Assembly (NCBI RefSeq): GCF_003286085.1
Contig: NW_020825312.1
Span: 3,534,001-3,598,000, forward strand
From: Drosophila persimilis
Lineage: Eukaryota; Arthropoda; Insecta; Diptera; Drosophilidae
Direction: 5' to 3'
DNA: 64,000 nucleotides
Shown: piece by piece, positions 36,458 to 48,182 of the stretch
Layout of the letters: each line of letters opens with the position of its first letter
Numbering within the stretch: the stretch's first letter is position 1
The notes under the pieces: generated by a model
Told to the model about the DNA's origin: nothing
The model's input: the letters and a program-made list of their open reading frames with translations, nothing else
Database searches by the model: none
Program-made: the position numbers and the translations under genes

Positions 36458-36688
36458 GAATTTGAGTTCTACTCATCCTCTAGAGCATAGATGCATCCCA
36501 GCGTTATTCGCAATCCAGCAGTTGTCCCGCTCGGAAGCAGGTCGGAACATTCCCCTGGAACCCTATTAGCAAAAAGGCGAAGAAGTATGTGATGTGAAAG
36601 ACCCGGATTCCACTGAAGGACGAAAGAGTTAACCAAAAAATAAATTAAATCACATAGTTGGTTTAAGGATTAGAGCCAAATTAAGTCG
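36458..36688 (+). promoter_or_regulatory. Candidate non-coding first exon, copy 2
   Basis: Duplicate of 35923-36163, 535 bp downstream. The shared words include CGTTATTCGCAATCCAGCAG, TCGGAAGCAG, CCCCTGGAA, CTATTAGCA and the donor-like GTATGTGAT (GT at 36585-36586). The flanks between the copies are AT-rich and unrelated. Confidence 0.45.
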
Positions 36689-37248
36689 GAAAAATCGTCG
36701 TATAAACTTTTCCTGACATCATCTGTTTCTTAATAGAATAAATGTTAACAGTAATATCAAACTAAAGGATCGCTTAGTGGTGTGAACTATTAAAAAATCT
36801 TCACGAGTTCTGGATCTTCCAGACCATGACTTAAAAATTCTTGAGATGGTTGCTATCTTTATCGTAAAATTGCTCAAAACCATCATTGTCAGATAAATAT
36901 AATTCCAATCTTATACGTCTTCTGTACTAGTACACGCTTTTTCATCAAAATGAGATTCAAATTTATTAGCTTGTGCGATTACATCATGCCTAAAACGGAA
37001 ATTGAGCCCAAGATCAATTGTTTTTTTTTGTATAATACTTTTTTGGCATCAAATAGAATCGTGTGTCCCCATTCGGAAGAGAAGAGATAACCCCTCAGAT
37101 GGGAGGGAATATAAACTAATATTAACGAGCATGTGTGTTGTCCAATCAAATGTGTTGATAATACAATTAAATTTCATCTTACAGTTTGCTGGTTGTGTTG
37201 AGTCGACGTCGACACGCTTCAATTGGATTCGGAATTAGATTTATTGAA

Positions 37249-40200
37249 ATGCTGCCCTTTCGCTGGGGCCTGCTACTAGGCATTGTGGTGCTCATAGCGT
37301 GCGCCAATGGAGCAGCTATCGTAAGTGTCAAAATTGTTAATGAAACCCAAGAGCTGGTGCTCGTAGCTGTGTGTTTGGCTGTGTGGAACTACTTGTGGTT
37401 CAATGTAAATGAACTCGTCCCAATAGTGTGCGATAACACCCAATTTGACCAAGGTCAGTTCCAGACACAGAATCGAATTAGGCACGGACCCAGTACTCGC
37501 TTAAATGGCTCGTGATAAAGCTGACATTAGCATTGACCTTAACTTTGTTCAACACTTGCAGGATCAATCGTCGCAGAACGAAGATGAACTCTCTGGTCTG
37601 TCTGATTTGGAGCGATCAAAGAGAAGCGGAAGAGGCTAGTAAGTAGGATAAAAATTGATCAGACTTATATAATCAAAATGAATCATTAAAACCTATTAGT
37701 GCAAGAGGACAGACGCAGTCGCAGTACTTGAACTTTGGCAAGCCCGAAGAGGATGGCAAGGCCGAGGCAGAGGCTAACGAAAGCGGCTCACGCTCGACAG
37801 TTTGTAAGTGATACTGGCAGAGTCCGTATAGCTTGAACGGGTGTAATGAATGTCTGATAATTCTTTAGCTGGCAGCCACGGAATGGGGCAGGCCCAGAGT
37901 CAGTTCTCCTCGGGAGATTGCAGCGGCTGTTCCGGCTATCAAACTGGAAGCTCACTCGATGGCAGTGGAGGTCTTATAGGAAGACCCGATGCTATTATTA
38001 GTCTACCAAGTGCAGGTTAGTTAATCCGTGACATATATTTTCTTTGGTGGTATCTGAAGGAATTACTTATTTAGATGCTGTTAGCGGCTTTGGTGGACAG
38101 CCTGGATTTCGGAGTCAGCCCGGTTCCGGAAGTCCAGTTGGTGGGCAGCCTGGTATTGGAGGATTTCCAGGAGTCACTGGGGGACAAGCTGGACAGCCAG
38201 GACTTGGAGCTGGTCACCAAGGACTTGATGGAAAACATCCTGGCGGGGGAGAAATAATTAGTGGGCCAGGAATCGACGGACGACAAACGGGTGCTGCTGG
38301 ACAGCCCGGGTACGTAACTCAGCCTGGAGCTGAGGATCAGTCTGGAGGTCAAACCATATACGGAACACAACCAGGAGTTGGTGAACAGACAGGTATCGGC
38401 AGCGGACAGCCCGGATTTGGGGCTCAACCTGTAGTTGGAGGTCAACCCGGATACGGAACACAAGCAGGAGTTGTTGGACAGCCAGGTATCGGTAGCGGAC
38501 AGCCCGGATTTGGGGCTCAACCTGTAGTCGGAGGTCAGCCCGGATATGGAACACAACCAGGAGTTGGTGGACAGACAGGTATCGGTGGCGGACAGCCCGG
38601 ATATGGAGGTCAATCTGGGGTTGGAGGTCAACCTGGATACGGAACACAACCAGGAGTTGGTGGACAGACAGGTATCGGTGGCGGACAGCCCGGATATGGA
38701 GGTCAATCTGGGGTTGGAAGTCAACCTGGATACGGAACACAACCAGGAGTTGGTGGACAGACAGGTATCGGTGGCGGACAGCCCGGATATGGAGGTCAAT
38801 CTGGAGTTGGAGGTCAACCTGGATATGGAACACAACCAGGAGTTGGTGGACAGACAGGTATCGGTGGCGGACAGCCCGGATATGGAGGTCAATCTGGGGT
38901 TGGAGGTCAACCCGGGTACGGAACACAATCAGGAGTTGGCGGACAGCCTGGATTTGGAGGTCAACCTGGAACTGGAGGTAAAACTGTATACGGAACACAA
39001 CCAGGAGTTAGTGGACCGACAGGTATCGGTGGCGGACAGCCCGGATATGGAGGTCAATCTGGGGTTGTAGGTCAACCTGGATACGGAACACAACCGGGAG
39101 TTGGTGGACAGACAGGTATCGGTGGCGGACAGCCCGGATATGGAGGTCAACCCGGATACGGAACACAACCAGGAGTTGGTGGACAGACAGGTATCGGTGG
39201 CGGACAGCCCGGATATGGAGGTCAATCTGGGGTTGGAGGTCAACCCGGATACGGAACACAACCAGGAGTTGGCGGACAGCCTGGAACTGGAGGTAAATCT
39301 GGATACGGAACACAACCAGGAGTTAGTGGACCGACAGGTATCGGTGGCGGACAGCCCGGATATGGAGGTCAATCTGGGGTTGTCGGTCAACCTGGATACG
39401 GAACACAACCGAGAGTTGGTGGACAGACAGGTATCGGTGGCGGACAGCCCGGATATGGAGGTCAATCTGGGGTTGGAGGTCAACCTGGATTCGGAACACA
39501 ACCAGGAGTTGGTGGACAGACAGGTATCGGTGGCGGACAGCCCGGATATGGGGGTCAATCTGGGGTTGGAGGTCAACCCGGATACGGAACACAACCAGGA
39601 GTTGGTGGACAGCCTGGATTTGGAGGTCAACCTGGAACTGGAGGTCAACCTGGATTCGGAACACAACCAGGAGTTAGTGGACCGACAGGTATCGGTGGCG
39701 GACAGCCCGGATATGGAAGTCAATCTGGGGTTGGAGGTCAACCCGGATACGGAACACAACCAGGAGTTCGTGGACAGACAGGTATCGGTGGCGGACAGCC
39801 CGGATATGGAGGTCAATCTGGGGTTGGAGGTGAACCCGGATACGGAACACAACCAGGAGTTGGCGAACAGCCTGGATTTGGAGGTCAATCTGGGGTTGGA
39901 GGTAAATCTGGATACGGAACACAACCAGGAGTTAGTGGACCGACAGGTATCGGTGGTGGACAGCTCGGTTTTGGAGGTCAACCTGGAGTTGGAAGTCAAC
40001 CCGGATACGGAACCCAACCAGGAGCTAGTGGACAGACAGGTATCGGTGGCGGACAGCCGGGATATGGAGGTCAATATGGGGTTGGAGGTCAACCCGGATA
40101 CGGAACACAACCAGGAGTTGGTGCACAGACAGGTATCGGTGGCGGACAGCCCGGATATGGAGGTCAATCTGGGGTTGTAGGTCAACCTGGATACGGAACA

Positions 40201-43200
40201 CAACCGGGAGGTGGTGGACAGACAGGTATCGGTGGCGGACAGCCCGGATATGGAGGTCAGTCTGGGGTTGGAGGTCCACCTGGATACGAAACACAACCAG
40301 GAGTTGGTGGACAGATAGGCATCGGTGGAGGACAGCCCGGATATGGAGGTCAATCTGGGGTTGGAGGTCAACCCGGATACGGCATACAACCAGGATTTGG
40401 CGGACAGCCTGGATTTGGAGGTCAACCTGGAACTGGAGGTAAATCTGGATACGGAACGCAACCAGGAGTTAGTGGACCGACAGGTATCGGTGGTGGACAG
40501 CTCGGGCTTGGAGGTCAACCTGGAGTTGGAGCTCAACCCAGCTACGGAACCCAAGCAGGAGTTGGTGGACCGACGGGTATCGGTGGTGGACAACCCGGAT
40601 ATGGAGGTCAATCTGGGGCTGGAGGTCAACCCCGTTACGGAACCCAACCAGGATTTGGTGGACAGCCTGGACTTGGAGGTCAACGTGGAGCTGGAGGTCA
40701 ACCCGGATATGGAACACAACAAGGAGTTGGTGTACAGACTGGTATCAGTGGTGGACAACCAGGATATGGAGTTCAATCTGGGGCCTTAGGTCAACCCGGA
40801 TACGAAGCCCAACCAGGATTTGGTGGACAGCCTGGATTTGGAGGGCAACCTGGAGCTGGAGGTCAATCCGGATACGGAACACAACCAGGAGTTGGTGGAC
40901 AGACTGGTATCGGTGGCGGACTGCCCGGATTCGGGGCTCAACCTGGAGTTGGAGGTCAACCCAGTTACGGAACCCAAGCAGGAGTCAGTGGACAGCCTGC
41001 TATCGGTGGGAGACAGCCAGGATACGGAGCACAACCCGTAGTTGGGGGGCAGACTGGTATCGATGGAGGACACCCCGGATTTAGAGGTCAACCCGGATAC
41101 GGAACACAACCAGGAGTTAGTGGACAGACAGGTGTCGGTGGCGGACAGCCCGGATATGGAGGTCAATCTGGAGTTGGAGGCCAACCCGGATACGGAACAC
41201 AACCAGGCGTTGGTGGACAGACAGGTGTCGGTGGCGGACAGCCCGGATATGGAGGTCAACCTGGAGTTGGAGGTCAACCCAGCTACGGAACCCAACCAGG
41301 AGCTAGTGGACAGACAGGTATCGGTGCCGGACAGCCCGGATATGGAGGTCAATCTGGAGTTGGAGGTCAACCCGGGTACGGAACACAACCAGGCGTTGGT
41401 GGACAGACAGGTGTCGGTGCCGGACAGCCCGGATATGGAGGTCAACCTGGAGTTGGAGGTCAACCCGGATACGGAACCCGACCAGGAGTTGGTGGACAGA
41501 CAGGTATCGGTGGCGGACAGCCCGGATTTATAGGTCAACAGCCCGGAGCAGGAGGATCGCAGTTTGATGGAAGGCACCCGGGAACCGGTGTTACTTCAGA
41601 TGGCCAAGTAGGTGCTCCGGGACGGTATACAGCTGGAGCTAGTGTCACTCCTGGAGCTGCTGGTGTTGGTAAGTGTTGAATCCTCTGTACACCGATAGAA
41701 AATGAATGACTTGAAAATTTTAGGCGCGCCAAGTACAGTTGCCGGCGGAGCTGATGACACATTTTCTCAAGCGGCGTCCACTATTGGGAACGGCCAGGCA
41801 TCTGCCAGTGCCGAGGGCAAAAAGAATGGCGGAACAGCTAAGACCCAAGTATCCGGCACATACAGTACGGGCGGTTCTTTCAGCGCTAGTGCAATGACTT
41901 CCGACGCAGATCGGGCTGCCAGCGCCCAGGTTACTGGCAATGCTGATGGCGCTATGAGCCAGTCCCAAGGCTCTGGAGGACCGGCCCAGTCCCAGGCCCA
42001 AGTGCAGGTTAACTCGAAGGATGGAGGCACCAAGGCTTCATCACAGAGTGGGGGTCTGATTCACCAGAGCCAGAGTGAGGTGCAGGCCAACGATAAGGGC
42101 GGCTTGGCCGATGCCCAGTCCAGCGGACCGGGCCAAACCTCTTCCCAAGCTCAAATCGGCTTCCGTCCAGGTCAGGATACCAGTTCGGTAGTGGCACCAG
42201 GTGGCGGACAGGCTTCCGCACAATCGGGCAGCCATTCTGGCCAGAGCCAGTCTCAGATCCAAGGAACTTCCAGGTAATCACAGAGTGCGGCAGGACGGTA
42301 TACCAGAACTCTAAGCGACTTCTATTTTCAGCTTTGGGGTATCATATCACGGCGCTGCACAGTCCGCATCAGGAACTAAGGAGCAGGTGGACACCTATCG
42401 GGAGCAAAATCGAGAGCTCTTCAATACAATCAGCCAGTTTGGCAACAGTGGAAATGCGTAGGTACTCCTAGAATGGAATTTTCGCCCCATTTAACAAATA
42501 TGTATTTCCTTTTTAGTGTAACCGATCGGGCTGATGCCGTCTTTAGTGGCCCGGCACTCACGTCTGAATCTGATTCAATACCCGAGCTGCAGCTGAAGTC
42601 TACAAAGACAAGCAAGGAAGAGCCTGAGAAGGTCGATAAGAAGCCAGATCAATCGGAACCAGTTCAATACGACGACGAGGAAGAGGACGAGGGGGATGAA
42701 TACGACGAGGATGAGTACTACAACGAGAAACCTGTCAAGCTAGAGGAGGGTCCAAAGCCACCGAACAAGATTAAGGATTCGGAGTCCACACCTCATCCAC
42801 AGACCTATACCCAGTCGTCCCCCACGCAGAAGCAGCAGGCAGTAGTGGCCCCATTGCCAGCGGAAAAGTACCAGCTGGTGCAGAAACAGAACGGACTCAT
42901 TAATAGCTACTCGGAGCGATCAACCACAGAGTCCGTGCCCAGTGGGTTCCGCGGCACGGTGAACGTTCAAAAGAAGTTTCACACAAAGTCGCTTGAGCTT
43001 CATAATACCGACAAGAAGGTCGAAATCAGTGCCGACACTGACTCCGATGCCCCGAGTACACCCACTCGCGGTAGCAAAGCGCCTCGCGCACCAGACAGCT
43101 ATGTAACAGTCACCAAGTCGGTGACTGGAAGCATGGACAATAGCAAGAACCCACCGCAGGATAACAAGAACTTCCAGTCCACGTACTACACCAAGTCCTC

Positions 43201-43300
43201 GACCTGCGGATACTTCACCTTCTCCTGTAACATTGTCTACGGAGCGAATGGACGCAGCAAGATCTGTCGCCCAAAAGCCCCAGCCAATGGCAAGTGCTAA
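37249..43300 (+). CDS. Secreted Gly-Gln-Pro repeat (silk/resilin-like) protein
   Basis: 1817 residues from eight exons: 37249-37320, 37562-37638, 37700-37803, 37869-38015, 38075-41668, 41724-42273, 42332-42457, 42517-43300; all phases join. Residues 1-22 are a signal peptide (MLPFRWGLLLGIVVLIACAN). RSKR at 42-45 is a furin-type site. Residues 134-1331 are about 34 copies of a 31-residue unit (QPGYGTQPGVGGQTGIGGGQ...), without cysteine. Then a Gln/Ser/Ala-rich region (SQAQVQ, ASAQSGS), an acidic stretch (DDEEEDEGDEYDEDEYY) and a C-terminus with four cysteines (CGYFTFSCN...CRPKAPANGKC). Gly/Pro/Tyr repeats of this kind form extensible matrices in silk and resilin; Tyr may be cross-linked (inference). 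I do not recognise a named gene. AATAAA is at 43525-43530. Confidence 0.88.
38340..41535 (+). repeat. 93-bp coding tandem repeat
   Basis: The word ACAGACAGGTATCGGTGGCGG recurs at exactly 93-bp steps (for example starting at 38571, 38664 and 38757). Units further along vary by substitution and by loss or gain of sub-blocks of Gly-Gln-Pro codons. Roughly 34 unit lengths in total. Confidence 0.92.
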
Positions 43301-43673
43301 AGGGGATGCAAGCCCACGCCCACCCACCCCACATTATAGTAGATCAGTTCCCAAGGGGCTCAATTTTAGAACAGTCCATCTAACTGTCACCAAAAACACC
43401 CCCCCATATTTGTATTTTTATGCAGCAAGTTCTTAAGCATTTAAGTGTTTTTTTGCAAATAATTTTAGCATCTTACTGCCATTTCTTAAATATTTCATAG
43501 GCTTTGCAATTGTAATTAATATTTAATAAAAGTCATAAGAAAACAGAAAGTATCCCATTGTTTGAGAGCCGCGAACTTGTGGAAATATTCTTTACAAATT
43601 TACTTAAAAAACACAGTACTGGGCTTGAATTTGACTTTGGTTATTGAAGATCAATGTACTATTTCGACAAAAA

Positions 43674-44054
43674 TTAAGCACAAATTTTGTCGCAGGTGAG
43701 AAGCTTTGAATTCCAGAACAGATATTGTGGGCAGATCTTCACAAAGGGGAGATAGTCACACTGTATGAAGCGTGTGCAGTCGCCGGGATATGGTATTAGT
43801 TGTCCAAGTTTCATTTCACATTCGACTGATAGATTGCCGGATGTGTTCTTAGAACAACCTGCGCGTGACTGTGTGTCACATCGCTGCAGCAGAGCGTTCC
43901 AGTGAAGGTTCGCAGGACAGCTTAAAACGCCCGTCTCGTAAAACTGACTGCAGTCGCTGGGATAGGGCTCTCTAACCGTATCCTGTGCTTGAAGCAACAT
44001 AGAACTCAACAAGATCAGAGTTCCTACAAGCAAAAATTGTATAACCACTGACAT
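43674..44054 (-). CDS. Small secreted peritrophin, two domains, one of a four-cysteine type
   Basis: 126 residues, apparently one exon. The N-terminus MSVVIQFLLVGTLILLSSML is a signal peptide. Domain 1 (YPSDCSQFYETGVLSC to GC) lacks the first and third of the six conserved cysteines; domain 2 (CEMKLGQLIPYPGDCTRFIQ to CDKIC) has all six. A TATA box is at 44182-44173. The neighbouring gene at 44890 has the same four-cysteine domain variant, so the two are probably related by duplication. Role inferred: chitin binding in an extracellular matrix. Confidence 0.85.
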   Translation of the reverse strand: MSVVIQFLLVGTLILLSSMLLQAQDTVREPYPSDCSQFYETGVLSCPANLHWNALLQRCDTQSRAGCSKNTSGNLSVECEMKLGQLIPYPGDCTRFIQCDYLPFVKICPQYLFWNSKLLTCDKICA

Positions 44055-44172
44055 GGTTTGTTAAAAGTGTAGAGAACTGGTTTTTAATTTCTGATGACTG
44101 AATGTACTTCGCAAAGAGATGTGGACAATACACTGCTTAACGTCTAAATGAACTGCTAATCAACTGCATTGG

Positions 44173-44182
44173 TATTTATATA
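44173..44182 (-). promoter_or_regulatory. TATA box of the two-domain peritrophin gene
   Basis: TATATAAATA on the minus strand, about 120 bp before the ATG at 44054. TGATAAA at about 44231 is a possible GATA-factor site. Confidence 0.55.
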
Positions 44183-44280
44183 GATTTACATGCGACAACA
44201 ATCTATCATATATATTGACATATCACAGTGATAAATTCTCAGCATTGTATGTACAATAAATCTTATTATTAGCTTTAGCA

Positions 44281-44400
44281 AGAGGGAACATTTCCGACCT
44301 CATAAAGCTTTAAAGTAGGTACATATTCTGATGGGACTACTGGCTACGACTATATCAAGTATACATATATATTCTTGATCAGCTTAATATAAAACTCAGA
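44281..44400. repeat. Fragment of the dispersed obscura-type repeat
   Basis: GGGAACATTTCCGACCTCATAAAG and ATATATTCTTGATCAGCTT-like words match the middle of the copies at 11.9 and 22.3 kb. Heavily decayed. Confidence 0.5.
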
Positions 44401-44428
44401 TCGAATCACTTTCACTTGCATGAGTTCA

Positions 44429-44494
44429 TGGGCCTTGGAATGATAAAATTGTCCGGTTAAGTGGGCCTTGGAATGATAAAATTGTCCGGTTAAG
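44429..44494. repeat. Perfect 33-bp direct duplication
   Basis: Two adjacent identical copies (44429-44461 and 44462-44494) beginning TGGGCCTTGGAATGATAAAA. Each contains ATGATAAAAT, a GATA-like word, and lies between two divergent peritrophin genes. Confidence 0.9.
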
Positions 44495-44752
44495 TCGATT
44501 GTTGCGTACATATTAAACAATAAACAGATTACTTCTCTTGGTAAGAGAATACAAAAATGTCAAGAAATACTTTAAGATTAAAGTCCATCTTAAGGAAAGT
44601 CCCGTCTGAAATTGGTTGCATAGTGCTATCTGTTTGATTTTCAAGAGTGATTCTCTAGAAATTTTCCCATAATACAAACTCTCGTCAATAAAGAAGGCAA
44701 TGCAATCAATACGATTGAAGTACTTGCCCTTGATGAGGTGACAGGAGTTTTG

Positions 44753-44760
44753 TATAAAAG
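44753..44760 (+). promoter_or_regulatory. TATA box of the three-domain peritrophin gene
   Basis: TATAAAAG, 130 bp before the ATG at 44890. A second TATAAAAG just before the ATG (about 44880-44887) is too close to serve that start. Confidence 0.5.
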
Positions 44761-44889
44761 ACGGTACAAACCTAAAGGTGGTCATCATACCATTATTGAG
44801 CCATCTCTGGAGGAAATCAAAAGTAAGACTGTCTGTAAAATATTCACATTACAAATAATACACATCTTCCTTCCTGTCTTATAAAAGTG

Positions 44890-45693
44890 ATGCGTCGTTC
44901 TGTCTGTGCTTGGGTGGTCTTGGCAGCATTGCTTGCCGCTGTTGGAGGTGAGGCATATAATGACGTGGTAAGTAGCCCCAATGAGCATCTCCATTCCATG
45001 TAAAATCTTTGTACTGCGCAGGCCATCAATGCTGACATGTCTATTGGGATGGGACAATGCCCACCCTACGATGATCCCGGCCGCGTTGTGTTACTGCCAT
45101 TCCACAATGACTGCAGCAAGTACATTACCTGCCTCCAAGGCAATCCCTACGTACAGCAGTGTCCGGACAACTTATTCTGGAGCCAGCGAAACTACCGTTG
45201 CGTTAACCGAGAGTACTCCGAGTGCCGTAGCACAGACACAGAGGATTTTGTTGAATACAGCGCATATCCTGGGGACTGTAGTCGCTTCTACGAGAAACGG
45301 GCCCTTCGCTGTGCCAACAACTATCTATTCAACCCGCAAAATCAACGCTGCGAGCCTTATCAGTACGTCAGCTGCAAGTCTGTGCCACCATGGAACAGCG
45401 TGCCACCCACCGATCCCAACTATCCCATGATCCCATCTACAGTGCCTCCTGCTGCCACTCCTCCGTCAATGATCTGGCCTACACCAGCCCCGGATAACAA
45501 TGCCCCGCTTGATGCTCAGTCGCTGTGCAAGAATAGCATCCCGAATTCATATATTCCGTTTCCCGGAGACTGTCACAAGTTTATCCACTGTGGCCCAACG
45601 GCCACTGTGTTGAATTGCCCTGCTGACTTGTTCTGGAACACTGGTGTGCTCTCTTGCACTGCCTCCAGCAGTGGATGCCAGCTACTCCACTAA
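44890..45693 (+). CDS. Secreted peritrophin with three chitin-binding domains
   Basis: 249 residues from exons 44890-44967 and 45022-45693; phase 0. The first exon is a signal peptide (MRRSVCAWVVLAALLAAVGG). Domain 1 (CPPYDDPGRVVLLPFHNDCS...) has six cysteines. Domain 2 (YPGDCSRFYEKRALRC to YVSC) lacks cysteines 1 and 3, exactly as in the gene at 43674. A Pro/Thr linker follows (PSTVPPAATPPSMIWPTPAP), then domain 3 (CKNSIPNSYIPFPGDCHKFI... to GC), which ends the protein. Convergent with the nine-domain gene; the stops are only about 120 bp apart. Chitin binding in the matrix is inferred from the family. Confidence 0.88.
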
Positions 45694-45811
45694 AAGACGA
45701 TGTTTACTTTGCGGTATTCTCCACTTAAACCCGATGTTAACCTCACGGGATAAGGAAAACCGTTTTATTTTGCACATTCAATTAATGCACATTTAATATT
45801 TCATCAATATA

Positions 45812-48182
45812 CTACCAAAAGAACATTGCGATCGCCTCAAGGGACTCCCGGATCAAGGTATTTGGGTTTTTGTTCATATTAGACAAGAAAACCAAATTAT
45901 TGGGGTTGCAACAGGCCAGCCGGGGTTCCATGCAGGCTAGATCGGTTGGACTGAACTCTTCTCCATCTGCACACGCATAGCCCACAGGAATGGGGTCTTG
46001 ACAAACTATGTACTTGCTGCAATTACCGGGATAAGGGACTAGTGAGCCTCCGGCTTGATAAGCGCAAAAGCTATCCGGAGCTGGAGTCCCATCAGTTGTG
46101 GGGGAAAAAGGAAGCGGTGTTGTTGTAGCTGGGATTGTACAATTTGCAACCCACGGCGCCATGCATCGTTCGAGGAATGCACTGAACTCTTGGCCGTCTG
46201 CACAGTCGTAGACGATGGGTAAAGGTCGGACACATTTTATGAACTTACTGCAGTCGGAGGGATAGGGAACAAGTTTACCGTCAGGCATGCCCTCGCAGGG
46301 ATCTATAGCTTCTGTAGTTGGAGTACTTGGTGTACTGAGAGTCGTTGGATCGTCCGTTGTTCCTAGACGTGAAGTGGTTGAGTCGTAGTCCCATCGACAG
46401 GCCTCGGGGGATACATCGGAACCACACTGCCCTGTTAATGGGTCGAAAAACTCCCCACTTCCACACACACCCATCATATACAGGACATCGTCCACGCACC
46501 GAAGAAACCACTGGCAATTATCTGGAAACGGCACGGTGTTGCCCGCATTGTTGAGGCAGACCGTTGGACTTGGGGTTGGTGTGGTATAGCTCGGCGATAA
46601 AGTTGTCGTCTCTCCTTTTGGACAGTCACTTAGCTCAAAATCAACGCATTTCTGCAGTGCCTCATTGAAGTAGTATCCTTCCATGCAGTAAAAGGCAATA
46701 GGCACCGGGCTCACACATACTATGTATTTTCTGCAATCTTCGGGATAGGAAGCGTAATGACCCTCGCTCTGTCCTGAGCAGATTTCCGAATCAATTGGCA
46801 GACTAGTCGTCGTGTCGGGAGTTTGAATGGTGGTAAAACTGGTAGACCATGTGGTGGAAGGAGTGGTCGATTGACTGGCAGTTGATCCAGTAGCGATTCC
46901 GTTTTCCGTGCAGGCTGTAGGTGCAACGTCAGGGCCGCAATTGCCTGTTTGAGGATCATACCACGCGTTATAAATGCAATTGGCTATGCTGTAGCTCCCA
47001 TCTCCCATGCATAGGATATACTGTTGGCAGTTCGTTACTAGTGGGTAGGAGAAGCCCAGATTCTGATCGGCGCAGAGATCGTCCAAGTTTTGGGTAGTTT
47101 GAACGGTTGGGCTTGTGGTAAATGTGTCGCGGCACGCTGTGGGCGATACATTTGGTCCGCAATCGCCAGTCTTCGGATCGAACCAAGCATTCACTGGACA
47201 CTTAGCGGTCGTCCATTGATCATTGCCCATGCAAAGAACGTACTGTTGGCAGTCCGATTCCAATGGGAATGCGACGCCCAGCACCTGGTCAGCACATAGG
47301 TAGTCCTTATAGTCTGCGGTTGACCGAGGAATGGTGATGGGACCTGTAGACGTTGTCACTTCGCGGCATGCTTCTGATGAGACTTCCGGACCACAATGCC
47401 CGCTATACGGGTTGTACCAATTGTCATTGGGGCAGGGAAGGATTGTGAATGAGTTGTTGCCAAAGCAATAGTAATACTGCTGGCAGTTTTTTAGGTACGG
47501 AAAGCAAGTTCCCAGCGCCTGACCGATGCACTCGTTGAAAAGCCCCTGCGTAGTCATTGTTGCTTCTGGCACTACCTGGGTTGAATGGTCACCGTAGCAC
47601 CAGACTTCATTTGGATAGTCACAGATGCGGAGGTCTGGATTAAACAGCAACTGGCCGGGGCACTGGTCCACTTCACTGTGCTCGTCCACACACACGATGA
47701 ACTCGTTGCAGGCACTATCGGACGGAAGTAGAGTGTGGTTTGGTTGACCAACGCAAGGATCAACTTGAGGCGCTGGGTAAGGCGAAGCCGTGCAATCAAC
47801 GGCTTCCGGTGTATCGCAGATACGAAGAAAATTATTAAAAAGTTTTCCGGGTGGGCAATTCTCCAATTCTGCACACGATTCGGTACACGAAATATAGGCA
47901 CTGCAGTCGTAGGGATACTTATAGTTTCCGGCAGGCAACGACACGCAAAAGGCAGAGTCCACTTCTAGAGGGGATCGGCAGTCGTTCATCGCGCTACCAG
48001 AAGTTCGGTATGAAGACGGGGTGCCATCGCAGACAGCTACCAAAAAGTAAGCGATGAACGTAAAAAATTTACAGTCTAACACTGAAACGAGAAGAAAATA
48101 TATAAAATTATCAATATTAGTTTGCAGTATGAAATCCAAATTAAATAGCTGAGATATAGGTCTTAACCCCTTTACCTTTCAT
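45812..48182 (-). CDS. Secreted peritrophin with nine chitin-binding domains
   Basis: 758 residues from exons 48182-48176 (ATGAAAG) and 48081-45812, phase 1. The signal peptide runs MKVLDCKFFTFIAYFLVAVC. Nine peritrophin-A domains follow. Domains 3, 4, 5 and 7 share a C-G-P/S-x-V-S-P-E/T-A-C ending (CGPNVSPTAC) and form a subfamily made by internal duplication; Thr/Ser-rich linkers (TTSTGPITIPRSTA, ATGSTASQSTTPSTTW) separate several domains. The tail after the last Cys pair (NPNNLVFLSNMNKNPN) is unusual and has no family match that I see. A polyadenylation signal lies at 45769-45764 (minus). TATAAG near 48250-48244 may be the TATA box. Confidence 0.9.

Noticed and set aside
37002-37238. Signal-peptide-like frame just before the Gly-rich gene
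   Set aside because: It begins at TTG, passes through a poly-T run and overlaps the intron before the coding exon; no ATG supports it.
38071-41577. Long open frames on the minus strand and in other plus frames over the Gly-Gln-Pro repeat
   Set aside because: The 93-bp unit is a multiple of three and happens to lack stops in several frames. The sense frame alone joins flanking exons in phase.
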